Below are positions 16,459 through 26,409 of a stretch of 64,000 nt of DNA, piece by piece. This DNA comes from Trinickia caryophylli (lineage in GTDB: Bacteria; Pseudomonadota; Gammaproteobacteria; Burkholderiales; Burkholderiaceae). The notes under the pieces are model-generated. The model searched no databases. It saw only the letters and a list, made by a program, of their open reading frames with translations, and had not been told where the DNA came from. Numbering within the stretch: position 1 is the stretch's first letter; each line of letters opens with the position of its first letter. The position numbers and the translations under genes were made by a program. The DNA is taken from assembly GCF_034424545.1 (NCBI RefSeq), contig NZ_CP139971.1, positions 62,001 to 126,000 of the forward strand, in the 5' to 3' direction.

Positions 16459-17898
16459 TCACTCTCGTCTACGCCAGCCGCCCCCGAGCGCGGCGATCAA
16501 TCGCACTGTCGCATCGACGCGGCGCGCCGCGATGTCGTCCTGCGTGCGTTCGTTGGCGAGCGCGATCGTTTGTGCCGTGACGACGTCGAGGTAGCTGACC
16601 GCGCCTGCCTGATATCGGTTCGTCGTCAGCGAGAGCGACAGTTGCGCGGCCGATGTCGCGCGCCCCTGCGTCGCGGCTTCGCCCGCAAGCGTGTGCAGCG
16701 ACGACAAATCGTCCTCCACCTGCTGAAAAGCAAGCAGCACGGTTTGCCGATAGTCGGCGACGGTCGCGTCGTAATCGGCCCGCGCCGTTTGTTCCAGCGC
16801 ATGCCGTCGCCCGCCGTCGAAGAGCGTGGCCCCGAGTTGCGCACCCAGCGACCAGAAGAGGCTCGGCGCCGTGAGCCACGGCGCAAAGAACGTGCTTTCG
16901 AGGCCGGCGTCCGCCGTGAGTTGCAGATTCGGGTACCAGGCAGCGCGCGCGGAGCCGATGCGCGCATTCGCCGCCGCCACGCGGCGCTCGGCAGCCGCAA
17001 TGTCGGGACGGCGCTCGAGTAGTTGCGAGGGCACACCGGCTGGCACGTCCGGCACCGTGACGGGCGACGTATCGGGCGACAGCGCAAACGAAGAAGCCGG
17101 CACGCCCACAAGGGTAGCGATTGCATGGAGGAGCCGGGCGCGGCGCTCGTCGAGATCCGTGTCCTGCGTGCGCGTGCTGTCGAGCTGAGTGCGGGCCTGG
17201 GCGACGGCCGATTCGTCGATGGCGCCGTCGTGCCATTGCTGCTCGACGATCCGCAGTGCCGCGCCATAGGCCGTGACAGTCCGGTCGAGCAGGGCCTTTT
17301 GGACGTCGAGCGCGCGCAGATCGAAATAGTCGAGCGCGAGCTCGCTCGTCATCGCGAGCCGTACCGATTCGAGGTCTGCACGGCTCGCCTGCGCATTGGC
17401 CGCTGCGCCGGTGACCTCGTCCTTCACGCGGCCGAAGAGATCGGGCTCCCAACTCGCCACGATGCCCGCGCCGTAATCCGGTACGGTGCGTCCCGCGAGC
17501 GAATGGCCCAGCACGTTTTGCGAAAGACGCGTGCGCGATGCGTCGACATCGGCGCCGATGGTCGGGAGGTACCCCGCGCGCTGATAATCGAGCGCGGCGC
17601 GTGCGGCCTGCAACTGCGCCACGGCTTCTTGCACGGGTTCGTTCGATACGTCGATGCGTGCCTCGAGACGGTCGAGCGTGTCGTCGTGAAAAAGCATCCA
17701 CCAGGGGCCGCGCGCTATATGGTCGGCAGGTGCGGCTTGCGTCCAGTTGCCCGTCGCGTTGGCCGGCGCGCCCGCATAGCGGGGTGGAACGTCGACGGTC
17801 GGCCGGACGTAAGGCGGCAGGGTCGAGCAGGCCGTACAGAGCGCGGTTGCACATGCGATCAGCGAACGGTGGGCGAAGCGTTTGGCGAGTGCGTTCAT
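16459..17898 (-). CDS. RND efflux outer-membrane lipoprotein (NodT/OprM family)
   Basis: The 479-residue outer-membrane channel has a lipoprotein signal with the lipobox ending CTAC-STLPPY, then two repeated OEP domains (helical hairpins such as EAVAQLQAARAALDYQRAGY). Start ATG 17898 is chosen because it places the signal peptide at the N-terminus; an upstream in-frame start would bury it. It is the last gene of the tripartite efflux operon, 22 bp after the adaptor gene. It forms the exit duct for the pump. Confidence 0.92.
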   Translation of the reverse strand: MNALAKRFAHRSLIACATALCTACSTLPPYVRPTVDVPPRYAGAPANATGNWTQAAPADHIARGPWWMLFHDDTLDRLEARIDVSNEPVQEAVAQLQAARAALDYQRAGYLPTIGADVDASRTRLSQNVLGHSLAGRTVPDYGAGIVASWEPDLFGRVKDEVTGAAANAQASRADLESVRLAMTSELALDYFDLRALDVQKALLDRTVTAYGAALRIVEQQWHDGAIDESAVAQARTQLDSTRTQDTDLDERRARLLHAIATLVGVPASSFALSPDTSPVTVPDVPAGVPSQLLERRPDIAAAERRVAAANARIGSARAAWYPNLQLTADAGLESTFFAPWLTAPSLFWSLGAQLGATLFDGGRRHALEQTARADYDATVADYRQTVLLAFQQVEDDLSSLHTLAGEAATQGRATSAAQLSLSLTTNRYQAGAVSYLDVVTAQTIALANERTQDDIAARRVDATVRLIAALGGGWRRRE

Positions 17899-17920
17899 AG
17901 TCGGGCTCCGGCGAGCGTCA

Positions 17921-19117
17921 TCAGCTCGCATGGGCGGCAGCGACGATGCGCACGGGTTCGCCGTCCGTCGTCGCGTCGCCGGGGTTGTCGATCACGCGAT
18001 CGGTTGCGGCCAGACCCGAGGCGATCGCGACGCGCGTGCCGGAATCGCGCCCCAGCACGACCGTTTTCAGGTGCGCCTTGCCGTCGCTGCCTGCGACGGC
18101 CACCTGTACGCCGCCCGGCCGAAAGAGCAGCGCGCTCGCCGGCAACTCGAGCGCCGGTGGCAGGCCCGCAAGCGCGAGATGCACCTGCACGTAGGCGCCG
18201 GAAAGCAGCGTTGCCGACTGATTGTCGACGTCGATTTCGGCGCGCAGCGTACGCGTGGCGGGGTCGATCGCATCGGCGGTGCGCGCGAGCCGCGCCGCGA
18301 AGTGCCGGCCCGGATACTGGTCGGTCGTCAGATAGACCGAGGCCCCGGGCTTGACCGCAGCGGCATCGTACTGAGGGACGTTGACGAAAACACGCAGGAC
18401 GGTCGTATCCGAGACACGGAACAGCTCGCCGGAAGTCGCGGCGAGGCCCGGCGAGCCGCCAGCCGTGACGAGCGCGCCGACGTCGACGTCGCGCGCGGTG
18501 ACCACGCCGTCGAACGGTGCGGTGACTTTCTCGTATGAAACAAGCTCGGTCAGACGCGCGACATTGGCCCGGGCGGACGCGAGCAGCGCGGCCTTGGCCC
18601 GCATGTCGCTCGTCTTCAGGTCGGCATCCTGCTGCGAGACCGACTGCGTCTCGAGCATCTGCTGCCACCGCGCGGCCGTGCTGCGCGCAAACGCGTAATT
18701 GGCCTCGGCGAGCGCCTCGTCAGCTTGGGCCTGGCGCAGTTGCGCATCGAGTTCCGGCGTTTCGATGACGGCGAGCGTTTCACCCGCGTGAACGTTCGTG
18801 CCGATGTCGGTGTACCAGTGCCGCACGTAGCCGCTGGTGCGTGCGTAGATCGAGGCATCGGCAAACGGCATGGCCGTGCCGGGAAGCAGCAGCTCGCCCG
18901 TCGTGCTGGCGGGTTTCGGCTCCACGATCGAAACCGTGGTGACTCGCTCTCGAGCGGTTTGCTGCCGGAGTGCCGAACGGGCCTGGAGCCGAGGGGCGAT
19001 GCCGAGCGCGAGCGCGGCCGCTGCCGCGACGCCGAGCGTGGCCGCGAGCTTCCAATGACGCTTGCCGCGTGTGGCCGGTGCACGCGCGGGGAGGGAGGGT
19101 TTCGATGACGTGTTCAT
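17921..19117 (-). CDS. RND efflux periplasmic adaptor (HlyD/AcrA family)
   Basis: The 398-residue membrane-fusion protein has one N-terminal membrane helix (residues about 22-43), a split lipoyl domain (GYVRHWYTDIGTNVHAGETL near the start and PFDGVVTARDVDVGALV later), an alpha-hairpin rich in Ala/Gln between them, and a beta-barrel. It bridges the inner-membrane pump and the outer-membrane channel. It lies between the pump and channel genes in one operon. The 84-base gap to the pump gene holds a 9-bp tandem repeat. Confidence 0.93.
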   Translation of the reverse strand: MNTSSKPSLPARAPATRGKRHWKLAATLGVAAAAALALGIAPRLQARSALRQQTARERVTTVSIVEPKPASTTGELLLPGTAMPFADASIYARTSGYVRHWYTDIGTNVHAGETLAVIETPELDAQLRQAQADEALAEANYAFARSTAARWQQMLETQSVSQQDADLKTSDMRAKAALLASARANVARLTELVSYEKVTAPFDGVVTARDVDVGALVTAGGSPGLAATSGELFRVSDTTVLRVFVNVPQYDAAAVKPGASVYLTTDQYPGRHFAARLARTADAIDPATRTLRAEIDVDNQSATLLSGAYVQVHLALAGLPPALELPASALLFRPGGVQVAVAGSDGKAHLKTVVLGRDSGTRVAIASGLAATDRVIDNPGDATTDGEPVRIVAAAHAS

Positions 19118-19150
19118 GATGGCAAAGGGCGAAGGCGAAGTGGTCTGAAC

Positions 19151-19186
19151 GGTCGAAGAGGTCGAAGCGGTCGAAGCAGTCGAAGT
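19151..19186. repeat. 9-bp tandem repeat (GGTCGAAGN), four units
   Basis: Four adjacent 9-base units, ggtcgaaga, ggtcgaagc, ggtcgaagc and agtcgaagt, fill part of the 84-base gap between the pump stop and the adaptor start. A degenerate fifth copy precedes them. Copy number may vary by slippage, altering the spacing between two operon genes. Confidence 0.8.
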
Positions 19187-19201
19187 CGTGGACGGGACGA
19201 T

Positions 19202-22200
19202 TCAGTGCGTATCGGCGGGTGCCGGCAGGCATGCCGGCTGGGGCGGCCGGCGGCGCGCGAGCCACGCGTGCGCGATGCCGAACACGACCGGCACGAAGAG
19301 CAGCGTCGCACTCGTGCCGAACAGCAGCCCGCCGATCACGGCGCGGCCGAGCGGCGCGTTTTGTTCGCCGCCATCGCCGAGACCGAGGGCCATCGGCAGC
19401 ATGCCGATCAGCATCGCGAGCGCGGTCATGACGACGGGCCGGAAGCGGCTCACACCGGCTTCGAGCGCCGCATCGAACGGTGCGTGGCCGGCGCCGAGCA
19501 ACTCGCGCGCGCGGTTGACGACGAGAATGCTGTTCGCCGTGGCGATGCCGATGCAAAGAATGGCGCCTGTGAGCGCGGGAACGCTCAGCGTCGTGTGCGT
19601 CGCGAACAGCATCCACGCGATGCCGGCCAACGATGCCGTGAGCCCGCTCACGATGACGAGCGGATCGATCCACGATTGAAAATTGACGACCATCAGCAGA
19701 TAGACGAGCGTCACGGCGAATGCGAGGCCGGCGCCGAGCCCGACGAAGGCGTCGCGCATCGATTGCACCTGGCCGCGCACGACGATCGACGAGCCAGCCG
19801 GCAGTTGCGCGCGCGCCTCGTCGACGATGCGTGCGACGTCCGACGCCACGGAGCCGAGGTCGCGCCCCTGCGTCGACGCGAAGATGTCGAGCACGGGCTG
19901 CACGTTGTAATGCGAAACGACCGCTTGCTGCACCGTGCGGGAAACCGTGCCGAGCGTGCCGAGCTGGCTTTGCGGATTCGACGCGGCCGGCGTGGTGGAA
20001 AGCGGAATGTTGGCGAGCGTATCGAGCGAATGAATCTCGTATTGCGGCACCTCCGTCAGCACCGGATAGCTGACGCCGTTATGCGGATCGAGCCAGAAGT
20101 TGGGGCTCGTCTGCGAGCTTCCCGACAACGCGATGAGCAGGTTTTGTGCGACGTCGCGCTGGGTCAGGCCGGCTTCGATCGCTTTCGTGCGGTCGACGTC
20201 GACATCGAGCGTCGGCGCGTCGCCGGGCTGCTGGATATGGGCATCGACGAGCCCCGGCACCTGCCGCAGCCGCGACAGCAGGTGGTCTGCCACGACGCGA
20301 TTCTGCGCGAGCCGGTTGCCGACGATCTGCACGTCGATAGGCGCCGGCAGCCCGAAGTTGAGAATCTGACTGACGATATCGGCCGGCAGGAAAGAGAACG
20401 TCACCCCGGGAAATGAGGCATTGAGCACCGTGCGCAGGCGTGTGACGTAGCCGGAAGTCGGGTGATGGCCGGGCTTCAGCGTAACGAGAATATCGGCATC
20501 TTCGGGGCCGACGGGATTCGAGGAATCGTAGGTCAGGTTGATGCCGCTCACGGGTACGCCGATGTTGTCGAGCACGGCGCCTTGCTCGGCTGCCGGGATG
20601 ACCGTGCGGATCTTCTGTTCGACCTCGTCGGCGAGACGGGCTGTCTGCTCGATGCGTGTGCCCGTTGGCGCGCGCATGTGCAGGCGAATCTCGCCGGCAT
20701 CGATCGACGGGAAGAAGTCGCGGCCCAGCAACGGTATGAGCGCAAGCGATGCCGCGCACAGCAGCAAAAAGAGCGGTGCGAACCGGCGGCGGCCTGCGAT
20801 CGCGCGTTCGAGCGTATGACGATAGGTGTCGCGGATCGCATCGAAGCGCGCTTCGAAACGTTTTTGAAAGCGCGTGGCGCCGGCGGCCAGGCCACGCTGC
20901 GGCGCGCTGCGCGTTCGCAGCAGATACACGGCCAGGGTCGGGATCAGCGTGCGCGAAAGGAAGTACGAGGCGCACATCGCGAAGACGACGGCTTCGGCGA
21001 GCGGCACGAACAGGTAGCGCGCCACGCCCGAGAGCAGGAACATCGGCACGAACACGATGCAGATCGACATCGTCGAAACGAACGTCGGCGCCGCAATTTC
21101 GCCCGAGCCGTAAAGGATGGCCTGCTCGAGGGGCTCGCCGTTTTCGATATGGTGCGTGATGTTCTCGATGGCCACCGTCGCATCGTCGACGAGCACGCCC
21201 ACCGCGAGCGCGAGGCCGCCGAGCGTCATGACGTTGATGGTCTGGCCCAGCAGGGCGAGGCCGATCAGCGAGGCGAGCACGGCGAGCGGAATCGATACGG
21301 CCACGATCAGCGTCGCGCGCCAGCTGCCGAGAAAGAGCAGAATCATCGCGGCGGTGAGGCAGGCCGCGATCACCGCCTCGCGAACTACGCCGCTGATCGC
21401 CGATTTCACGAAAGCCGATTGGTCGGCGAGCGGCGTGATCCGCAGTGCTTTCGGCAGCCCCGCCGCAATCTTGGGCAGCATCGTCTTGACCTGATCGACG
21501 ATCGCGAGCGTCGATGCGCTACCCGTCTTTTCGATCTGAAGCAGCGCCGCGCGCTTGCCGTTCGCGCGGACGATATTGGTCTGCGGCGCGTAGCCGTCGA
21601 TCACGTGCGCGACGTCGCGCAGATAAACGACGCCACCTTTCACTGTCTTGATCGGCAGATCGTTCAGCGCGGCAACGGTGGCAGTGCTGCCGTTCATCTC
21701 GACGTTGTACTCGCGTGCACCGATCTTGGCGGTGCCGCCCGGCAGGATCAGATTCTGCGCGTTCACGGCGTTGACGACGTCGACGGGCGCGAGGCCTTTC
21801 GCTTGCAGTGCGCGCGGGTCGATCTGCACGACGATCTGGCGCACCTTGCCGCCGAACGGCAGCGGTACCGCCGCGCCTTGCACCGTGGCCAATTGCGTAC
21901 GGATGAAGCTGTTGCCCAGATCGTAGAGCGTCTGCTCGGGCAGCGATGCGCTGCCGAGACCCAATTGCAGCACCGGAACGGTCGACGCGTTATAGACGAC
22001 GATGTTCGGCGGCAGCGTGCCCGGCGGGAGAATGCGCAGTATCGACGATGCGTTCGCGGCGGCCTCCGCCACGGCGCGGTTGATGTCCGCACCCGGATGA
22101 AAGAAGACCTTGATGACCGATACGCCGTTCAGCGATTGCGATTCGATGTGCTCGATATCGTCGACGTCCGTCGTGAGCGCGCGTTCGTAGTTCGACGTGA

Positions 22201-22387
22201 TCCGCTGCGCCATGTCTTCGGCCGAAAATCCGTTGTACGACCAGACGATGCTGACCACCGGTATGTCGATGTTCGGAAAGATATCGGTGGGCATGCGCAT
22301 GACGGCGAGCGGCCCGAGAATGAAAAGCAGCACGGCGAGCACGATGAAGGTATACGGCCGGCGCAGCGCGAGTCTGACGATCCACAT
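19202..22387 (-). CDS. RND multidrug efflux inner-membrane pump (AcrB/MdtBC-like)
   Basis: The 1061-residue protein is a full RND transporter: first membrane helix at residues 10-30, a duplicated twelve-helix layout with two large periplasmic loops, and the proton-relay aspartates in GVLVDDATVAIENITHHIEN on helix 4. It expels hydrophobic or amphiphilic compounds using proton motive force. It is the first gene of the minus-strand operon pump-adaptor-channel. The divergent DUF4148 gene starts 327 bases upstream. No dedicated TetR or LysR regulator is adjacent. Confidence 0.93.
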   Translation of the reverse strand: MWIVRLALRRPYTFIVLAVLLFILGPLAVMRMPTDIFPNIDIPVVSIVWSYNGFSAEDMAQRITSNYERALTTDVDDIEHIESQSLNGVSVIKVFFHPGADINRAVAEAAANASSILRILPPGTLPPNIVVYNASTVPVLQLGLGSASLPEQTLYDLGNSFIRTQLATVQGAAVPLPFGGKVRQIVVQIDPRALQAKGLAPVDVVNAVNAQNLILPGGTAKIGAREYNVEMNGSTATVAALNDLPIKTVKGGVVYLRDVAHVIDGYAPQTNIVRANGKRAALLQIEKTGSASTLAIVDQVKTMLPKIAAGLPKALRITPLADQSAFVKSAISGVVREAVIAACLTAAMILLFLGSWRATLIVAVSIPLAVLASLIGLALLGQTINVMTLGGLALAVGVLVDDATVAIENITHHIENGEPLEQAILYGSGEIAAPTFVSTMSICIVFVPMFLLSGVARYLFVPLAEAVVFAMCASYFLSRTLIPTLAVYLLRTRSAPQRGLAAGATRFQKRFEARFDAIRDTYRHTLERAIAGRRRFAPLFLLLCAASLALIPLLGRDFFPSIDAGEIRLHMRAPTGTRIEQTARLADEVEQKIRTVIPAAEQGAVLDNIGVPVSGINLTYDSSNPVGPEDADILVTLKPGHHPTSGYVTRLRTVLNASFPGVTFSFLPADIVSQILNFGLPAPIDVQIVGNRLAQNRVVADHLLSRLRQVPGLVDAHIQQPGDAPTLDVDVDRTKAIEAGLTQRDVAQNLLIALSGSSQTSPNFWLDPHNGVSYPVLTEVPQYEIHSLDTLANIPLSTTPAASNPQSQLGTLGTVSRTVQQAVVSHYNVQPVLDIFASTQGRDLGSVASDVARIVDEARAQLPAGSSIVVRGQVQSMRDAFVGLGAGLAFAVTLVYLLMVVNFQSWIDPLVIVSGLTASLAGIAWMLFATHTTLSVPALTGAILCIGIATANSILVVNRARELLGAGHAPFDAALEAGVSRFRPVVMTALAMLIGMLPMALGLGDGGEQNAPLGRAVIGGLLFGTSATLLFVPVVFGIAHAWLARRRPPQPACLPAPADTH

Positions 22388-22714
22388 GGTGTTTTTCCTG
22401 ACTATGGCCTTCGCGGGCGGATGCCCTGGCGCAGGACGGGGCTGATGTGGCGATGATTGTGGAAGCGCGGGGCTGACCGATGGCTGTCCGATTCATTACA
22501 ACGCTGTTATCTGCCGGAGTCAGCCGGAAAAGGCTCCATCGGGCGGAGTCGAGCGGAACGCGAAGGCGGCGATCGCATTCGGGCGCAGATGACGAGGTTG
22601 TAATTTTCCGGTCAGCGTCGGGTCAGCGATGGCAATCCACAATGCATTCACGCTTCACGGATCGAAGCGCGTATCGACGAGCCTCGCTCGTCCAACTTCG
22701 CAAAGGACACCATC
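22388..22714. other. divergent intergenic region
   Basis: About 327 bases between the RND pump (minus) and the DUF4148 gene (plus). It must hold both promoters, but I see no strong -35/-10 pair or long palindrome. AAAGGA at 22702-22707 is the ribosome site of the DUF4148 gene. Confidence 0.5.
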
Positions 22715-23035
22715 ATGAAAGCCATCGTCAAAGCCAGCCTGTTCGCCACGCTTCTCGCCGCGCCGCTCTTCGCGTTTGCGCAGAATACGGATGGGGGATT
22801 GACACGGGCGCAAGTGCGCGCCGATCTGGTGCGGGTGGAAAGCGCCGGTTATCGCCCGATCGCGAGCGATGCGTCGTATCCCGCCGACATCGAATCCGCC
22901 GAGGCCAAGGTCGCGGCCGCGAACGGTACGCTTGCCACCGCGTCGGTCGGCGGCTCGGACGAAAACGGCGGGGCGCAGGCCGGCCATGCCGCACAGCCCG
23001 TGGCGCGGTTGCGCTCGCTCTACGCCGGCCATTGA
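22715..23035 (+). CDS. DUF4148 small exported protein
   Basis: The 106-residue protein has a clear signal peptide (residues 1-22, ending AFAQ) and the DUF4148 signature GLTRAQVRADLVRVESAGYR followed by YPADIESAEAKVAA. The family is small, periplasmic, abundant in Burkholderiaceae and of unknown function. A second member with the same order of motifs is encoded at 43333-43680. AAAGGA lies upstream of the ATG at normal spacing. Confidence 0.88.
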   Translation: MKAIVKASLFATLLAAPLFAFAQNTDGGLTRAQVRADLVRVESAGYRPIASDASYPADIESAEAKVAAANGTLATASVGGSDENGGAQAGHAAQPVARLRSLYAGH

Positions 23036-23108
23036 GCGTGGGTCGTGCACGCCTGCGTGCGAGCGGCCCGCGCGTCGGGAGGGCGGACCGCTCGCGGTGC
23101 TCGACGAT

Positions 23109-24356
23109 TCAGAGATCGAAGCCGAGTTGCGATTCTCCGAGCGGCGTGAGGTCGTGCGCGGTGGCTCTGCCTTCGAAGTCGACTTCGAAATCGTCCGCGG
23201 GGAAATCGGGCGGACTGCGGCCATCGACGAAGCTCGCCCATTGCCGCTTCAAATACGCCTCGTTTTTAGCGCACCAGGGCGCCGAGGCGATATACATGAC
23301 GTTGCTGTAGCCGTTGCCGCGATGCTCGTCCTCGACGGCATGGATCACGTCGCTATGCCAGAAGACGGTGTCTCCGGGCTGCATCGGCGGAATCGACGAG
23401 AGCGCCTCGAAGAGCGGAGCGTGCCATTCGGGCTTGATCGACAGGGCGCGGCCCGGCATGGCGCCGCAGAGGTCGTCGTCGGCCACGTCGTCCTGAATGG
23501 CGCGCAGAAGAATGTAGACCATCGCATTGGCGATCGGCACGAGCTGCAGCGTGCCGCAGCCGGGGCCTTGCGGCGTGAGCGCGGTCCATCCTTGAAACGT
23601 GCGGAACATCGAGCAGACGGCCGGTGACGGAATCTCGCGCACGTCGGTGCGATAAGCGGCATCGAATGCGTCGTAGCGCTGCCACGTGCCATCGAAGACG
23701 TGCCGGTAGACCCGGCGGAAATCCCGGTCGATCCAGCGCTCGACGGAGCCGCCGTCGCAATGCGCGGAGAGCCCCAACGATTGCGATTCGGGCGGCCGGC
23801 GGCGAATCCGGTCGGCGTAGGCGGGCACCCGTTCGGGATCGAAGTGCACGCGCCCCTCGCTGGCGTGGCGCCAGAGTTTGTTGAGGAAGACGCGCGCGGC
23901 CGTCAGCGATGCCGATTGCCGTGCCTGCACTTGGGGCTTTGACCAATAGATGCCGTAGATTTGCGGCTTGCTCGAGGCGAGCTGCCCGAAGTACTTGTCC
24001 TCCGCGCGATTTTGCAGCCGCTCGTCCAGGCGGTTGCGGGCCACGTACTCTGCGATTTCACGGTCCCAGCGCTCGGCGAGCGACGGCTCGAAGACGTTGC
24101 GGATCACACACGCGCCGCGGCGTTTGATCAGATCGATCGTCTGCGCGCCTACGCGGCCGTGCTCGATATCGGCGAATGCAAGCTCCGGAATGACGCTCTG
24201 CCCACGCGCGCGCAGTTGCGAGAGCCGGCTCGCCTCTTCCTGAAATGCCGCCTCCACTTGTGCGAAGACCTCTCTGTAATGAGGCAGTGCTTCGCGGATT
24301 TCCCGCTTGGCCCGACGGATGGCGGAAGGCAAATCGTCGATGGCGAGTGCGGTCAT
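23109..24356 (-). CDS. DUF1479 (YbiU-like) putative Fe/2-oxoglutarate oxygenase
   Basis: The 415-residue protein matches DUF1479 along its length ([58 protein letters not shown]). The H-x-D pair in AHCDGG and the distal histidine in DVIHAVED suggest a mononuclear iron site of the cupin/2-oxoglutarate type. Its substrate is unknown. Start ATG 24356 follows GGAGA by six bases; a TTG four codons upstream is less likely. The AraC gene is divergent 106 bp away and probably regulates it. Confidence 0.87.
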   Translation of the reverse strand: MTALAIDDLPSAIRRAKREIREALPHYREVFAQVEAAFQEEASRLSQLRARGQSVIPELAFADIEHGRVGAQTIDLIKRRGACVIRNVFEPSLAERWDREIAEYVARNRLDERLQNRAEDKYFGQLASSKPQIYGIYWSKPQVQARQSASLTAARVFLNKLWRHASEGRVHFDPERVPAYADRIRRRPPESQSLGLSAHCDGGSVERWIDRDFRRVYRHVFDGTWQRYDAFDAAYRTDVREIPSPAVCSMFRTFQGWTALTPQGPGCGTLQLVPIANAMVYILLRAIQDDVADDDLCGAMPGRALSIKPEWHAPLFEALSSIPPMQPGDTVFWHSDVIHAVEDEHRGNGYSNVMYIASAPWCAKNEAYLKRQWASFVDGRSPPDFPADDFEVDFEGRATAHDLTPLGESQLGFDL

Positions 24357-24462
24357 GATCGTCTCCAATTGGTTGCCGAGCGGTCTCGGAGTGACGAGCA
24401 GAATAGGGTGTGCCGCAGCCGGCCAGTGATACTATCCGGTCGATTATTCCGTGTATCCAGCC

Positions 24463-25434
24463 ATGAAGCCTGCCTACGAACATGTCGAATTCGGCGAGCG
24501 CTGCTCGGTGCGCATTTACCATCGCCGGCTGCCACGGATTCCGTTCGAATGGCACCACCATCCGGAGTACGAGCTCACGCTGACGATGAACAGCCGCGGC
24601 AAGCGCTATATCGGCGATTCTGTCGAATCCTACGGCGGCGACGATCTCGTGCTCGTGCCGCCTGATCTGCCGCATACCTGGGCGTCCAACCGTTCGATCG
24701 AGGCGGGGGCGCCGCAGGTGGCAATCGTCGTCTGGTTCGATGGCGAGTGGGCACGCCGGCTTGGCGATTGTTGCCCCGAATACGGCGCGCTCCACCGGTT
24801 GCTGCGTCGCTCCGCTTGCGGGCTCGCATTCGATGCGCAGGCGGGTGCCGCAATGCGCATGCGTCTGGACGAGTTGCTGTCGAACGAGCCACGGCGGCGC
24901 CTTGCGGCCGTGCTCGACACGCTTTGTCTGCTCGCCGATGCCGCAGCCGTGCCACTGGCCTCGCCGAGTGCATTCGGTGGCCAGTCGGGCCGCCCGTCGG
25001 GGCACGAGCCGGAACGGATCGACCGCGTGCTTGCGACGATCGAGGCGCGCTTTGCGGAGCCGTTGTCGCTTTCCTTGCTGAGCGGGGTCGCCAATCTGTC
25101 GGAGCGCTCGCTCACGCGGTACTTCGCGCGGCATATCGGTGAAAGCGTGGGGCGCTACATCGCTCGCGTGCGGATCGGGCACGCCTGCCGCCTGCTGATC
25201 GACACGGCGCTGCCGGTGTCGATGATTGCCGTGCGCTCAGGCTTTGCAAACGCGGCGAACTTCAATCGGCAGTTCAAGACGATGAAGCAGATGACGCCCG
25301 CCGAATACCGGCGGGCGTTTGCGGCGGGAGGGCCGCGCGAGGGCGAACGTCGCGCGTCGCCGTTGAGCGAGCGCCCGCCGTCGCTCGAGCGCAAGCCCGC
25401 GCCGCGCCGCATGCGTCCCGCTGCACGCGGCTGA
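24463..25434 (+). CDS. AraC-family regulator with cupin sensor domain
   Basis: The 323-residue protein has an N-terminal cupin-like fold (FEWHHHPEYELTLTMNSRGK, LVPPDLPHTWASN) and a C-terminal pair of helix-turn-helix motifs (LSLLSGVANLSERSLTRYFA and AVRSGFANAANFNRQFKTMK, then TPAEYRRAF). It is divergent from the DUF1479 oxygenase gene and likely controls it in response to a small molecule. GTG 24451 is an alternative start. Confidence 0.88.
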   Translation: MKPAYEHVEFGERCSVRIYHRRLPRIPFEWHHHPEYELTLTMNSRGKRYIGDSVESYGGDDLVLVPPDLPHTWASNRSIEAGAPQVAIVVWFDGEWARRLGDCCPEYGALHRLLRRSACGLAFDAQAGAAMRMRLDELLSNEPRRRLAAVLDTLCLLADAAAVPLASPSAFGGQSGRPSGHEPERIDRVLATIEARFAEPLSLSLLSGVANLSERSLTRYFARHIGESVGRYIARVRIGHACRLLIDTALPVSMIAVRSGFANAANFNRQFKTMKQMTPAEYRRAFAAGGPREGERRASPLSERPPSLERKPAPRRMRPAARG

Positions 25435-25530
25435 CCGAGGCTGGCCGAGGCTGACCGGGCGATCGAGACGGAAGCGATCGAGACCACGTGCCCGGCGTAT
25501 CCGCGCCCGTCGGCCTGCCCGGCCGGATGG

Positions 25531-26271
25531 TCAGGCGAAGCCGCCGTTGGCGCGCAGAACCTGCCCGTTGACCCATGCGCCGTCCTTGCCCGCAAGGAAC
25601 GAGACCACGCCCGAGATATCCTCCGGCTCGCCGATGCGCTCGAGCGGGGCCTGGCTTGCGATCTGTGCGATCAGCGCCTCGCTTTTGCCGCGCAGAAAAA
25701 GTTCGGTTGCGACGGGGCCCGGGGCCACGGCGTTCACGGTGATGTTGCGGCCACGCAATTCGTTTGCGAATACGCGCACGAGCCCCTCCACGCCGGCCTT
25801 TGCCGCGATGTAGGCGCCGTATCCCGGCGCGCTCTTGGCGATGATGCTGGTCGAAAGCGCGATGAAGCGGCCGCCTTCGCCGAGGTACTCGGCCGCTTCC
25901 TTGATCATGAGGAACGTGCCTCGAAGGTTCACGGCGATAATGCGGTCGAAGTCCGCGGCCGCCAGTTGAGCCAGCGGCGAAAGCGGCATGATCCCGGCGC
26001 TGTTGACCACGACGTCGACGTGCCCGAACGCGTCGCGGGCACTCGCGTAGAGGGCGGCAACATCGCCCTCGTTGGCGACATCGCCGGCAACGGCCAGTGC
26101 CTTGCCGCCGGCCTCTGTGATCGCGGCGACGGTGTCCCGCGCTTTGTCGGCATTGCCGGCGTAGTTGACGACGATCGAAAAACCATCGGCGGCGAGGCGC
26201 TGCGCAACGGCACGGCCAATACCGCCCGAGGCACCGGTGACGATAGCGGTCTTAGATGTGGCGACGTTCAT
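25531..26271 (-). CDS. short-chain dehydrogenase/reductase (classical SDR, FabG-like)
   Basis: The 246-residue enzyme has the classical SDR set: TGASGGIG cofactor loop at residues 12-19, NSAG strand, catalytic serine in ALSTS, and the Y-x-x-x-K pair in YGAYIAAK. The basic residues after the second strand point to NADPH. It reduces a keto group or oxidises an alcohol on an unknown substrate. The LysR gene starts 138 bp away on the opposite strand and probably controls it. Confidence 0.9.
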   Translation of the reverse strand: MNVATSKTAIVTGASGGIGRAVAQRLAADGFSIVVNYAGNADKARDTVAAITEAGGKALAVAGDVANEGDVAALYASARDAFGHVDVVVNSAGIMPLSPLAQLAAADFDRIIAVNLRGTFLMIKEAAEYLGEGGRFIALSTSIIAKSAPGYGAYIAAKAGVEGLVRVFANELRGRNITVNAVAPGPVATELFLRGKSEALIAQIASQAPLERIGEPEDISGVVSFLAGKDGAWVNGQVLRANGGFA

Positions 26272-26342
26272 GACGGGCTCCTTGTGTGAATGAGTCGAGG
26301 AATGCGGCTATCTGTTTGTTGGAACGTATTGTCGGCATTTAT

Positions 26343-26353
26343 ATGCATTGCAT
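26343..26353. promoter_or_regulatory. candidate LysR operator palindrome
   Basis: ATGCA-T-TGCAT is a perfect inverted repeat in the 138-base divergent gap between the SDR gene and the LysR gene, inside an AT-rich patch. LysR regulators usually bind interrupted dyads in such gaps; the assignment to this regulator is inferred. Confidence 0.5.
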
Positions 26354-26409
26354 AAATGGTGCAAAATTGCGTTGTCAATTCAAATGAACTCAATAATCGG
26401 TCATCGCTC

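Noticed and set aside
20462..22456. A 664-codon plus-strand frame opposite the RND pump
   Set aside because: Shadow frame rich in Arg, Asp and His; the minus strand encodes the complete pump.
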